From JALZBN01 sp035525375 (GTDB lineage Bacteria; Actinomycetota; Acidimicrobiia; Acidimicrobiales; AC-14): 28,269 bases of DNA. The notes below the pieces were generated by a model. The model saw only the letters and a program-made list of their open reading frames with translations. It was not told where the DNA came from and did not search any database. The first letter of the stretch is position 1. Each line of letters begins with the position of its first letter. The stretch lies in NCBI GenBank assembly GCA_035525375.1, contig DATLEI010000053.1, positions 1-28,269 of the forward strand, read 5' to 3'. A program made the position numbers and the translations under genes. Below, in pieces: positions 6,906 to 13,975 of the stretch.

Positions 6906-7042
6906 GGCGCACTGAGTCGAAAGAACTATTGCTATCCCAAAAAACCTGCAATAGAGTGCGCCCGCTTCAGTTCCGTGGTATACGTACGGGCCGCCCAGAG
7001 CAGCACCACTCGTCGCCGCACCTTGTGCTCACAACCGGCCCG
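6906..7042 (+). promoter_or_regulatory. Structured RNA leader upstream of the heptad-stalk genes
   Basis: In the 180-bp gap before the gene at 7063, one strand segment (6948-6962) pairs perfectly with two separated segments: CTATTGC (6926-6932) with GCAATAG (6948-6954), and GGCGCACT (6906-6913) with AGTGCGCC (6955-6962). This leaves a 12-base bulge and a 15-base A-rich loop. A second long-range stem pairs CGGGCCG (6987-6993) with CGGCCCG (7036-7042), enclosing GAGCA/TGCTC (6998-7002/7026-7030), and ends 8 bases before the Shine-Dalgarno. This could be an attenuator, thermosensor or unrecognised riboswitch. It matches no class I can name. Confidence 0.45.
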
Positions 7043-7062
7043 ACCGATCAGGGGGGATGAGT

Positions 7063-7632
7063 ATGTCGAAGCCGTGGAGGCGATCCACGGGAGAGCTCGG
7101 ACAAGCAACATTCACGCTTATCATCGTTATTGCGGTGGTAGCAGTTGCAGTCGTCCTGCTCTACCGAACCGCTTGGACAGCGCAATCCATCGACAACAAG
7201 GCGGGCAACATCGCCAAGACGGCCGGTGGGATCAACGACGCGACCGATGCGGTTCTCAAGCTGGAACGCACGAACGAGCTCGCTGGGTCGATTCTCGACA
7301 CGGCTAAGCCGCTGCAAGGGGAGCTCGACCAGATCGTTGGGCTCGCTAAGTCGATCGACGGGCTGGCCACTTCGATCAACGGCTCGGCCGGCACGATCAA
7401 CGGCACCGCCAAGAACATCAACGGCACAGTCTCGACCATCTTGAACACGGCGAGATCGATCAACGCCGGGGTTATTCAGATCAACCGAAATATCGACACC
7501 ACGATCGCAGTCGCGCAGCAGATCAAGGTCGATAGCGGCAACATTCTGAATAATGCCGTCGGGGCCAACCGGACGGCTGCCTGCATCGCAAACGGCACAC
7601 TCACCGGCAATATCAACTCGCCAGACTGCTAG
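7063..7632 (+). CDS. Membrane-anchored heptad-repeat stalk protein 1
   Basis: The protein has 189 residues from ATG 7063, placed 5-6 bases after a run of G (7051-7056); ATG 7057 in the same frame abuts that run. One membrane helix (T-F-T-L-I-I-V-I-A-V-V-A-V-A-V-V-L-L-Y) sits near the N terminus. The rest is a long helical domain with exact 7-residue periodicity: S-I-D-G-L-A-T, S-I-N-G-S-A-G, T-I-N-G-T-A-K, N-I-N-G-T-V-S and so on, Ile at one position and Asn or Asp next to it. Two cysteines close the chain (C-I-A-N ... S-P-D-C), 14 residues apart, the last residue being Cys. By topology the stalk is probably outside the membrane. It is the first of three tandem paralogues (next at 7643 and 8338). 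Confidence 0.75.
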   Translation: MSKPWRRSTGELGQATFTLIIVIAVVAVAVVLLYRTAWTAQSIDNKAGNIAKTAGGINDATDAVLKLERTNELAGSILDTAKPLQGELDQIVGLAKSIDGLATSINGSAGTINGTAKNINGTVSTILNTARSINAGVIQINRNIDTTIAVAQQIKVDSGNILNNAVGANRTAACIANGTLTGNINSPDC

Positions 7633-7642
7633 GGGGAGAGCA

Positions 7643-8320
7643 ATGGTTCAGACAATGTCATCGCCCGCGGATTACCGCTCAACCCCATCGAGGGTCAGGG
7701 GCTCCGACGACGTCGGCACCTTCCTGGCCCGGTGGCTTCGGGTGTGGGTCATCCTGCTCACCGTGGTCACGCTCGTGGTCGTCGGTTACCTGATCGTCAT
7801 CACCAACACGTTGGCGAGCATCAACGGCAACCTGGTCACCGCTGACCAAGCGGTGACGGGGGCCGGAGGTGATGTCGTGACCCTGCCCGACCAGGTCGCC
7901 CGCATCAATGGGAGCCTGGCCGCCATTGACACGGCACTGAAGCCCATCCCGGGTCAGGCTCAGGAGATCATCAACTCGCTGACGTCGATCAACGGCAAGT
8001 TGACGGCGACCGACTCGTCGCTGAAGGACACGTCGTCGGTGCTGATCACTGCGCTGGGAACGGCAGGCGGGATTTCGAATCAGCTGATCGAGACCGACGT
8101 GGGCAACGGATCCAACTGTGGTGGCGGCACGCCGTGTGGCCCTGACCAGCTCAGCGCTCAGAACATTCACCAGCGAGTCGACAACGCCAACCGGATACTT
8201 GCGCCGGTGGAGACCGATTTGTCCACCACGAATGGCTACCTTGACTCAGTCAATGTTGACCTCACGGCTATCTGCGGTGGCCTCCAGGCTCTGCTGATCC
8301 TGGGTGTGACGAATTGCTAG
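7643..8320 (+). CDS. Membrane-anchored heptad-repeat stalk protein 2
   Basis: The protein has 225 residues from ATG 7643, 4-5 bases after AGGGGGAG (7631-7638); a longer in-frame reading from 7553 would overlap the previous gene. It has an extra N-terminal cytoplasmic segment of about 30 residues, then a membrane helix (V-W-V-I-L-L-T-V-V-T-L-V-V-V-G-Y-L). The stalk shows A-S-I-N-G-N-L, A-R-I-N-G-S-L, T-S-I-N-G-K-L and similar repeats. An additional Cys pair lies in S-N-C-G-G-G-T-P-C-G, and the C terminus is A-I-C-G-G ... V-T-N-C. Spacing to neighbours is 10 and 17 bp, so it is one operon with them. Confidence 0.75.
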   Translation: MVQTMSSPADYRSTPSRVRGSDDVGTFLARWLRVWVILLTVVTLVVVGYLIVITNTLASINGNLVTADQAVTGAGGDVVTLPDQVARINGSLAAIDTALKPIPGQAQEIINSLTSINGKLTATDSSLKDTSSVLITALGTAGGISNQLIETDVGNGSNCGGGTPCGPDQLSAQNIHQRVDNANRILAPVETDLSTTNGYLDSVNVDLTAICGGLQALLILGVTNC

Positions 8321-8337
8321 GGCGAAGCGGGCACGAG

Positions 8338-8892
8338 ATGAACGGTGAGCGAGGAATCGTCGCCGTCAACCTCGTTCTCACAATTGCCTTCGCCTTATTC
8401 GCCGTCATCATGCTCACCAAGACCACAATTGCGGCGCAGCAGATTGATGATCGTGTGAAGATCATCAACACAGAGGTGGGTCCCGGTTCCAACGTGTCGA
8501 GGCTCGACGAGACGGCGATCCTCAACACGGTGGCCGACCGGGCTGACCAGATCTTGGCGGCGGCCAAGCCGCTGTCGGGTCAGGCCAACGACGTCCTCGT
8601 CGCCGCCAAGAGCATCGACAACACGGTGAGCCAGATCAATACCAATGCTGGCGAGATCAACGGCACTGTGAAGAGCATCAACGGCTCGTTGAGCACGTTG
8701 GCGCCTGTCGTGAGTGACATTCGCCAAGGCGTCATCGACATCAACAACCGGCTCGACCGGGTGCTCGATCCAGTAATTGGCATCAAGGCAGACACGACCC
8801 CGATTCTGGCGAACGTGATCAGCATCGAGGTCAGTGCCCGTTCAATTTGTGGAGCCCCCCCAGGGACCGGCACCCTGCTCCACACCTGCTAA
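8338..8892 (+). CDS. Membrane-anchored heptad-repeat stalk protein 3
   Basis: The protein has 184 residues from ATG 8338; a TTG at 8314 in frame lies inside the previous gene. The Shine-Dalgarno is weak. The N-terminal membrane helix (N-L-V-L-T-I-A-F-A-L-F-A-V-I-M-L) is followed by the same stalk: S-I-D-N-T-V-S, Q-I-N-T-N-A-G, E-I-N-G-T-V-K, S-I-N-G-S-L-S. It ends S-I-C-G-A-P-P ... L-L-H-T-C, again a Cys pair with the last residue Cys. The three proteins are clearly paralogous and differ mainly in stalk length. A strong terminator follows 35 bp downstream. Confidence 0.75.
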   Translation: MNGERGIVAVNLVLTIAFALFAVIMLTKTTIAAQQIDDRVKIINTEVGPGSNVSRLDETAILNTVADRADQILAAAKPLSGQANDVLVAAKSIDNTVSQINTNAGEINGTVKSINGSLSTLAPVVSDIRQGVIDINNRLDRVLDPVIGIKADTTPILANVISIEVSARSICGAPPGTGTLLHTC

Positions 8893-8926
8893 CACAGCAG
8901 GCAACGCAGTAAGTAGCTGACAGAAA

Positions 8927-8957
8927 AGGAGGCGGGCCCCAGGGGGGCCCGCCTCCT
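8927..8957. terminator. Strong bidirectional terminator hairpin
   Basis: A perfect 14-bp stem (8927-8940 with 8944-8957) closes a 3-base loop AGG. Four A's precede it on the plus strand, so on the minus strand the hairpin is followed by TTTT, making a classic intrinsic terminator for the minus-strand gene ending at 9252. The plus-strand membrane-protein operon also ends here. Confidence 0.8.
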
Positions 8958-9251
8958 CCGCGTAAGCCCTAGAAGCGCGCGAAAGGTCCAAGGCCATCAG
9001 GAGCGAAGCGGAGGCGGACGGGTGGCGCAGCGAAGAGGTGGCGGGTGGCCAAAGTAGAGGTGGCGGGTGGCGCAGGGTGGTGAGGGGCCCCGCCCCTAAG
9101 CGCGCGAAAGGTCCAAGCCATCAGGAGCGAAGGCGGAGGCGGACGGGTGGCGCAGGGTGGTGAGGGGCCCCACCACGGAGCGGCAGCGGAGGGGATGGGG
9201 AGGGACCCGCCCGGCGACAGGACCCGTCCGCCGGGGGCAAAAAGCGGTGGG
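8958..9251. repeat. Noncoding region with duplicated 58-bp repeat
   Basis: No convincing gene lies here. A 58-bp unit at 8973-9030 recurs at 9098-9155; the copies differ only by one lost and one gained G. A 27-bp unit at 9065-9091 recurs exactly at 9145-9171 and overlaps the end of the second 58-bp copy. Short G-rich repeats (GAGGTGGCGGGTGGC at 9035 and again near 9058) fill the space between. Open frames through it are low-complexity. The 13-base start of the 58-bp unit also occurs at 13976 between two other genes, so it may be a dispersed intergenic element. Confidence 0.7.
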
Positions 9252-10211
9252 CTAGGGGTCCACCTTGAAGCTGTCTGCGATCTGATCAAATACCCCGGCA
9301 AACTCTGCGAACTTCTCTGCCGGAAGTACCTGGAAGACCATGCTGTACATCTTGTTGCCCTTGAACAGGAAGTAGTGAGCGTGAACACCCTCGAGCCCGC
9401 TCGCGCTGTCCTTGAACGTGTACAGGTAGTAGTAGCCGATGAGGCCGTTGAGGGTGATGGCGTCGGTCTTCAGGATTCTCGCAGTCGGGTTGGAGGCGAT
9501 CGTCCCGTCCGTCACCGACTTCACGTTGGCCAGGTTCTCGGCGGTGGTGACCTGCTCGGTTTCATTCACCCGCACCGAAATGGCCTCGCCCTGGCCCGGG
9601 CCCGGCGTGGCGACAAAACGGATCTCACTGACTGGCGCCTGACTGAGCTGCCAACTGGACGGATACCGCACCGAGAACTTGGTGGCGTCATCGTGGAAGA
9701 CCTTGAAGGCCGCCTCCGGCAGCGTGGGCCCGGGCGGCCGGGCCTCGGTGGTGGGCGCACTTTCGCTCACCGGCGGAGCATCATCACCGCCGCCGGTGAG
9801 TAGCACGGCGACGAGGATCCCAACAAGGACGACCGCGAGCAGCGCTAGCCCGACGAGGGTGTTGCGGCGAGGTGCGGCGTCGTCGTCACCTGAATCTTCA
9901 GTGCGCTCATCCGCGACAGGCTCGATGGACTCATCTACGACAGGTTCGGCTGCGACAGGTTCGGCCGCAACCGGGTCAACCGCAACCGGCTCGACGGCTC
10001 CGCCGCCAGGCTCAACCATGGGCTCGACCGGCTCATCTAGAACCGGTTGCTCGGCGACCGGTTCGTCATCCGCGGGCGCGTCGCCGGGGGCGTCGGGGGA
10101 CTCGGTCGCGGGCGCGTGTGACGTTAACTCCTCCGCTCGCTCCGTCGTCGCGGCGGGCTCTGGCGGCTCGATCCCAGCCGTCGTAGAGGATTGCTCATCG
10201 TCCGATGTCAC
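9252..10211 (-). CDS. Membrane-anchored protein with PsbP-like extracytoplasmic domain
   Basis: The protein has 319 residues from GTG 10211 on the minus strand. Residues 1-115 are disordered, acidic and proline-rich with imperfect E-P-V-A-A/V repeats. One membrane helix follows at about 118-138 (T-L-V-G-L-A-L-L-A-V-V-L-V-G-I-L-V), after R-R-N, implying the acidic part is cytoplasmic. Residues 170-319 look like a PsbP/Mog1-type domain: F-S-V-R-Y-P-S-S-W-Q-L near the start and F-D-Q-I-A-D-S-F-K-V at the end. This fold is common in secreted actinobacterial proteins of unknown role. It is transcribed toward the 8927 terminator. AAGGGA is about 12 bases upstream, so the start is uncertain. Confidence 0.78.
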   Translation of the reverse strand: MTSDDEQSSTTAGIEPPEPAATTERAEELTSHAPATESPDAPGDAPADDEPVAEQPVLDEPVEPMVEPGGGAVEPVAVDPVAAEPVAAEPVVDESIEPVADERTEDSGDDDAAPRRNTLVGLALLAVVLVGILVAVLLTGGGDDAPPVSESAPTTEARPPGPTLPEAAFKVFHDDATKFSVRYPSSWQLSQAPVSEIRFVATPGPGQGEAISVRVNETEQVTTAENLANVKSVTDGTIASNPTARILKTDAITLNGLIGYYYLYTFKDSASGLEGVHAHYFLFKGNKMYSMVFQVLPAEKFAEFAGVFDQIADSFKVDP

Positions 10212-10261
10212 GCGACGCGGGGTCCCTTCGTAATGGGCGGCAAACTTTCATTGAGAGTGCG

Positions 10262-10291
10262 TTGACCACCTAGCTGTTCAAAGTCTATTGT
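10262..10291 (+). promoter_or_regulatory. Sigma-70-type promoter for the second membrane-protein cluster
   Basis: TTGACC (10262-10267) and TATTGT (10286-10291) are separated by 18 bases. Transcription would start near 10298, between this promoter and ATG 10320. The in-frame GTG at 10290 lies within the -10 box and cannot be the start. Confidence 0.5.
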
Positions 10292-10319
10292 GGCAAGGTT
10301 TCCAGAGGGAAGGGGAGCA

Positions 10320-10577
10320 ATGTTCGGTGCAGTAACCATGACAGGTTGGTATGTCGGCTACGTGATAGCAGCGGTTGTCATCACGATCGTCGTCATCCTC
10401 GTAGGAATCATCCTCGGTTTGGCTCGCCGAATCGGCGTCCAGGCGTTGCAGATCACCGCCGCACTCGACGAGGCTCGTATCAACACGCTGCCGCTTTGGG
10501 AAGTCGACAAGGTCAACAGCGGGGTTCGTTCGATCATCAAGAGTGCCCAGTCGGCACGACAGGTCCTGGGGGGTTAG
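10320..10577 (+). CDS. Small single-span membrane protein (cluster 2, type A)
   Basis: This 85-residue protein starts at ATG 10320 behind the purine run GGAAGGGGAG. A long hydrophobic helix covers residues 10-34 (Y-V-I-A-A-V-V-I-T-I-V-V-I-L-V-G-I-I-L). The remainder, A-L-Q-I-T-A-A-L-D-E-A-R-I-N-T-L-P, resembles the corresponding part of the 82-residue protein at 6225. A glycine pair ends the chain. The next gene begins 5 bp downstream. Function unknown. Confidence 0.72.
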   Translation: MFGAVTMTGWYVGYVIAAVVITIVVILVGIILGLARRIGVQALQITAALDEARINTLPLWEVDKVNSGVRSIIKSAQSARQVLGG

Positions 10578-10582
10578 GCATC

Positions 10583-10864
10583 GTGTTAGGTCTTGCGGCT
10601 GAACACCTGACGTTTTGGACGGTCACGCTCGGCCTCGGTGCCGTCGTAATCTCGGCTGTCATCTTGTTGCTGTTCTTGCTTGTGCAGTTCGTCGCCGACA
10701 TCGATCGCAACGTTCGCGAGACCTGGGAGACAGCTACCCGGGTCGCACAGAACACGGCGACAACGTGGATGCTCACTCAGACAGTGACGATCACCACTGA
10801 TCTTCGTGAGGAAGTCCAGAAGCATGCAGACCTACTGACCTCTGCGGCAGGAGGTCGGCGATGA
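10583..10864 (+). CDS. Small membrane protein with helical cytoplasmic or external tail (cluster 2)
   Basis: This 93-residue protein starts at GTG 10583, 5 bp after the previous stop, with a G-run 9 bases upstream as the only ribosome site. Residues 12-36 form a hydrophobic helix (L-G-L-G-A-V-V-I-S-A-V-I-L-L-L-F-L-L-V). The tail is amphipathic, rich in Thr and acidic residues (D-I-D-R-N-V-R-E-T-W-E-T-A-T-R-V-A-Q-N), and could form a coiled coil. It overlaps the next gene by ATGA. No close counterpart is seen in cluster 1. Confidence 0.68.
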   Translation: MLGLAAEHLTFWTVTLGLGAVVISAVILLLFLLVQFVADIDRNVRETWETATRVAQNTATTWMLTQTVTITTDLREEVQKHADLLTSAAGGRR

Positions 10865-11112
10865 CCTGGCGCATAATCCTCAGCGTTGTCGAGATTGCAC
10901 TGCTCGTCATCGTCCTTGCCATCTATCTCAGCATCATCGCTCGTCAGCTGAACAGCATCTCGGCCAACCTGGCCCGGATCACGTTCGGTGTACGGGCGGT
11001 GGAGACCCAGTGCGCCGTCATCGGGCCCGCCGTCGAGCGCATCAACGGCAACCTCGTTGACGTCGACGCAGGGTTGACTGCGGCAGCAATTCAAGCCGAA
11101 AAGCTGGCCTGA
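10861..11112 (+). CDS. Small single-span membrane protein (cluster 2, type B)
   Basis: This 83-residue protein starts at ATG 10861 inside the upstream stop. A membrane helix (V-E-I-A-L-L-V-I-V-L-A-I-Y-L-S-I-I) is followed by F-G-V-R-A-V-E-T-Q and V-I-G-P-A-V-E-R-I-N-G-N-L-V-D-V-D, which links the type B proteins (see 6571) to the I-N-G repeats of the stalk proteins at 7063-8892. It has one cysteine. Function unknown. Confidence 0.72.
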   Translation: MTWRIILSVVEIALLVIVLAIYLSIIARQLNSISANLARITFGVRAVETQCAVIGPAVERINGNLVDVDAGLTAAAIQAEKLA

Positions 11113-11131
11113 TACACCGAGGTTCGGGAGC

Positions 11132-11587
11132 GTGACCGATTGGCCGCTCCCACCCTTCACCGAACCCCGGGGGCCGGTCGGCGACGATGGCGACGTCGTC
11201 CGCGCCTTCGTTCGATCAGAGCCCCCACCGCACTCAGACCTCCTGCATGTGGAGGGACGGATCCTCCGCGCTCATCGTGACGACGGCGTTGCCCTGGTTA
11301 TCGGGCCGGCGACCGTGCTCCTGCGGGTTGATGGATTCGACGACGACGGTCCGTTGCGGCAGACGATCGTCCGGGTGCTGACCGAAGAGGGCCTCGTCCT
11401 CCAAGACGAGGACACCCCGCTGGCGCTACCGGTGGCCACGCAGATGGTGAGCAACCGCCTCTCGACGTGGGACCTCTGGGGGCGCGATATCGACGAGGCG
11501 TTCGCTGACCTGCGCACCGCGGCCGTCGGCGGCGACCACGATGTATTGCGAGGTGGAGGGCTTCCGCCTGTCGGTCCTGAGTTCTAG
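11132..11587 (+). CDS. Conserved-looking soluble protein of unknown function
   Basis: This 151-residue protein starts at GTG 11132, 19 bp after the type B gene, with GAGG (11119-11122) 9 bases upstream. Beta-rich and acidic: it has H-V-E-G-R-I-L-R-A-H-R-D-D-G-V-A-L-V-I-G-P-A-T-V-L-L-R-V, then T-E-E-G-L-V-L-Q-D-E-D. No signal peptide, no membrane segment and no cysteine are seen. Its 3' end overlaps the longest reading of the HAD gene by 47 bp. I do not recognise the family. It may belong with the HAD gene rather than with the membrane cluster. Confidence 0.6.
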   Translation: MTDWPLPPFTEPRGPVGDDGDVVRAFVRSEPPPHSDLLHVEGRILRAHRDDGVALVIGPATVLLRVDGFDDDGPLRQTIVRVLTEEGLVLQDEDTPLALPVATQMVSNRLSTWDLWGRDIDEAFADLRTAAVGGDHDVLRGGGLPPVGPEF

Positions 11588-12329
11588 GCGGGAGTTGGCC
11601 GCTGTCGTCTTCGACGTCGACGGCACGCTCGTCGACAGTGAGCGGGATGGCCATCGGGTGGCGTTCAACCTCGCCTTCGAGGAGTTCGGCCTGCCGTACC
11701 GCTGGGACGAGTCGTCATACGGCGACCTCCTCCACATCACCGGAGGGCAGCGCCGCATTGATCGTTACCTCGCGGAACAGGGAGTCGAAGCGTCAGAGCG
11801 TGAAGCCTTGGCCCCCGCCCTCCACGCCCGTAAGACCGAGATCATCCAGATGTTGGTCGATGAGGGCCGCATCCACGTGCGCGCCGGAGCCGAGCGACTC
11901 CTCCGTGAACTGTCCGACAGCAATGTCCGGCTCGCGGTAGCCACGACCGGCAGCCGGGCCTGGGTCGATCGCCTTCTGCGGCGCGTGCTGCCCGACATTC
12001 ACTTCGACGTCGTCGTCACCGGTGACGAAGTCGCCAATCGCAAACCCGATCCTGAGGCCTTCGTGACGGCCCTCGAGCGTCTTGGTGCCGGCGCCGAAAA
12101 CGTTGTCGCGGTGGAAGACTCGAGTGAAGGGCTTCAGTCTGCGCAGGGAGCTGGGTTGAGGTGCGCGGTGATCGTGAATGAGTACACCTCGGGGCATGAT
12201 CTGGCGAGTGCGGACCTTGTCCTCGATGGCTTCGGCGCGCCCGGATCGCCCGCGGATGTGATCGCTGATCGGCGGTCGACCGAGTGCGGCGGAGTCCTCG
12301 ACGCGGCCACATTGCGGCGTCTTGTCTGA
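11541..12329 (+). CDS. CbbY-type HAD-family sugar-phosphate phosphatase
   Basis: HAD hydrolase of up to 262 residues. Motif I is F-D-V-D-G-T-L-V-D-S-E with Asp25 as nucleophile, motif II T-T-G-S, motif III K-P-D-P, motif IV V-V-A-V-E-D-S-S-E-G. The cap segment S-E-R-D-G-H-R-V-A-F-N-L-A-F-E-E-F-G-L and D-L-L-H-I-T-G-G closely follow the CbbY pattern. Known CbbY enzymes remove the Rubisco inhibitor xylulose-1,5-bisphosphate. No Rubisco is in this window, so the substrate is open; beta-phosphoglucomutase-like activity is the alternative. The start is uncertain: ATG 11541 overlaps the upstream gene, while TTG 11595 begins right at the domain. The 3' end overlaps the next gene. Confidence 0.82.
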   Translation: MYCEVEGFRLSVLSSRRELAAVVFDVDGTLVDSERDGHRVAFNLAFEEFGLPYRWDESSYGDLLHITGGQRRIDRYLAEQGVEASEREALAPALHARKTEIIQMLVDEGRIHVRAGAERLLRELSDSNVRLAVATTGSRAWVDRLLRRVLPDIHFDVVVTGDEVANRKPDPEAFVTALERLGAGAENVVAVEDSSEGLQSAQGAGLRCAVIVNEYTSGHDLASADLVLDGFGAPGSPADVIADRRSTECGGVLDAATLRRLV

Positions 12330-13074
12330 GGTCGATCAAGGTCGGTCTGGTCGAGTTGCGTCCCGGCTAGGGCGGTTGATTCGTATCGTCCTGCCCGGCG
12401 TCCGGCAGGTGCATGCCCAGGTCGCGGCCTACGCACGGGCGTGGGACGAAGCGAACGGCGCGTCAGCGGCGGGGGAGGGAGAGCTGTGGGCGGTTCTCGG
12501 CGACTCGACTGCCCAGGGCATCGGCGCGCCGAGTTTCGACAAGGGCTATGTCGGCCAGTTGCGCGAGGTGCTCAATGAGCACGCGCCGGCACCGTGGAGG
12601 ACCGTCAACTTCTCCCGGTCGGGCGCTCGGGCCGCCGATGTCATCGCCACCCAGATTCCGCGACTGGAGGAGCTCGACCCGCCGCCCCGGCTCGTGACCT
12701 GTGCCATCGGTGCCAACGACCTACTTCGCGCCCCGGCTGACCGCATCGTCGATCAGATGCGCACGATCATGTCCCGGCTACCGGACGGCGCGATCATTGC
12801 AACGCTCCCACAGGGCTTGAGGCCGTCTCGCGCCATTGCAGTCAATGAGATCATCCGCGCCGAAGCGCCGCTGAACGGGCTCGTTGTGGCCGACGTATGG
12901 GCCCACACCGGTCCGCCGTGGCACGGAAAGCTCGCGGCCGATGGCTTCCATCCTGGTTTCGCGGGCTACACCGACTGGGCCCGGGCCTTCGCCGAAGTTC
13001 TGTCCGGGACGATCGAATCTTCAGATGGTGGCGATCGACCGCAGCGGCATCCGGGGACCGAACCTCGGGGGTGA
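12322..13074 (+). CDS. SGNH/GDSL-family hydrolase
   Basis: This 250-residue protein starts at TTG 12322, overlapping the HAD stop. The SGNH blocks are clear: G-D-S-T-A-Q-G (nucleophile Ser62), G-A-R-A-A-D (block II Gly101), G-A-N-D-L-L (block III Asn132) and D-G-F-H-P with Asp207/His210. It is likely an esterase or lipase-type hydrolase. No signal peptide is visible from this start, although the first 30 residues include a short hydrophobic stretch (L-I-R-I-V-L-P-G-V). Its last 54 bp overlap the convergent AlkA-like gene. The substrate cannot be told from sequence. Confidence 0.85.
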   Translation: MSEVDQGRSGRVASRLGRLIRIVLPGVRQVHAQVAAYARAWDEANGASAAGEGELWAVLGDSTAQGIGAPSFDKGYVGQLREVLNEHAPAPWRTVNFSRSGARAADVIATQIPRLEELDPPPRLVTCAIGANDLLRAPADRIVDQMRTIMSRLPDGAIIATLPQGLRPSRAIAVNEIIRAEAPLNGLVVADVWAHTGPPWHGKLAADGFHPGFAGYTDWARAFAEVLSGTIESSDGGDRPQRHPGTEPRG

Positions 13075-13947
13075 GGCGGCGCCGTTGACGACCAACCGGA
13101 TCACCCGGCCTCGCTGACCTCGATAGGGCTCCAGTAATTCGAGCATTCTTGCGTCGTCAGCTCGCGCCTCGCCCGCGAGGGCGAAGGAAACCTGGTGGGG
13201 GAGGTGGTAGTCGCCGAGGCTGACGGCGTCGGCATCGCCAAGGGCGACGAGGGCAACCTCGGCGGCGGTCCAAGGCCCCAGCCCAGGCAGTGCAACAAGG
13301 CGCCGGTACGCGTCGGCGGTCGGCATTGTCGTCGTCTCGTCAAGCCGGCCCGCGTACGAACACGCTCGGCGAATGGTGTCGGCCCGGCGCCGTTCCACGT
13401 TGAAGGGATGGAAGGCCCATGAGGGAGTGGCTGCCAGTGTGGCCGGTGCCGGAGGCAGCATGAGCCCGATCGAGGCCGCCTCGCGGGCTGGTGCCGGCGC
13501 GCCCTCGCCGAGAGCTCGCACGAGACTGGCATAGGAACGCTTGGCGTCGATTCCGACGACCTTTTGTTCGAGAATCGTCGGCACGAGGGCTTCAGTGACG
13601 GCGCCCGAGCAGAGGATGCGCAGGCCCTGCAGGCGGCGATGGAGGCCGGCCACGACTGGGTCGCGAGGCACGAACGAGTCGACGCCGTCGTCGGTACCGA
13701 CCAGCGCGGGAAAGGCTTCGAGTGCCCACTCGGCGCCCGGTCCCCACGCTCGCATGGTGATCTCGCCGTTGCTGGCGCGCACGTGCGTTGTCGCCGCCCC
13801 CATCGGCGTCCTGGTCGCCCGCCAGACGCCGTTGGGTACAAAGCGCATGCACGGGTCGGCGCGCCCGCGCTGTAGCGGCGCGAGGGTGAGACGGAGGTCG
13901 ATCTTGTCGGGCGGACGCAGGGTCCGCGTTTGGAGCCGGTGCGTCAT
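13021..13947 (-). CDS. AlkA-like HhH-GPD DNA glycosylase
   Basis: 308 residues. The helix-hairpin-helix L-P-G-L-G-P-W-T-A (220-228) and the following D-A-D-A-V-S-L-G-D-Y-H-L, with Asp246 at the catalytic position, identify a base-excision glycosylase of the 3-methyladenine type. The N-terminal 110 residues form the beta-rich domain found in AlkA-like proteins, here without an Ada regulatory part. On the minus strand, TAGACT lies 12 bases before ATG 13947, giving a very short leader. It lies 85 bp downstream of the Fpg-like gene on the same strand, so the two repair genes may be co-transcribed. The 3' end overlaps the convergent SGNH gene. Confidence 0.82.
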   Translation of the reverse strand: MTHRLQTRTLRPPDKIDLRLTLAPLQRGRADPCMRFVPNGVWRATRTPMGAATTHVRASNGEITMRAWGPGAEWALEAFPALVGTDDGVDSFVPRDPVVAGLHRRLQGLRILCSGAVTEALVPTILEQKVVGIDAKRSYASLVRALGEGAPAPAREAASIGLMLPPAPATLAATPSWAFHPFNVERRRADTIRRACSYAGRLDETTTMPTADAYRRLVALPGLGPWTAAEVALVALGDADAVSLGDYHLPHQVSFALAGEARADDARMLELLEPYRGQRGRVIRLVVNGAASPPRFGPRMPLRSIATI

Positions 13948-13975
13948 CGGAAGGCTGCAAGTCTAAAGCCGATCG

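Noticed and set aside
8973..9171. Possible CRISPR array
   Set aside because: Only two copies exist, the units are 58 bp, spacing is not repeated and no cas gene is near.
8969..9388. Minus-strand open frame over the 58-bp repeats
   Set aside because: It is Pro/Ala/Arg low-complexity, lies past the stop of the real gene in another frame, and has no start signal.
9679..10233. Plus-strand Ser/Gly/Thr-rich open frame
   Set aside because: It mirrors the Glu/Pro/Val repeats of the minus-strand PsbP-like gene and has no ribosome site. The minus strand has a membrane helix and a recognisable domain.
10290..10319. GTG 10290 as the start of the cluster 2 type A gene
   Set aside because: It falls in the -10 box of a good promoter and has no ribosome site; ATG 10320 follows a purine-rich site.
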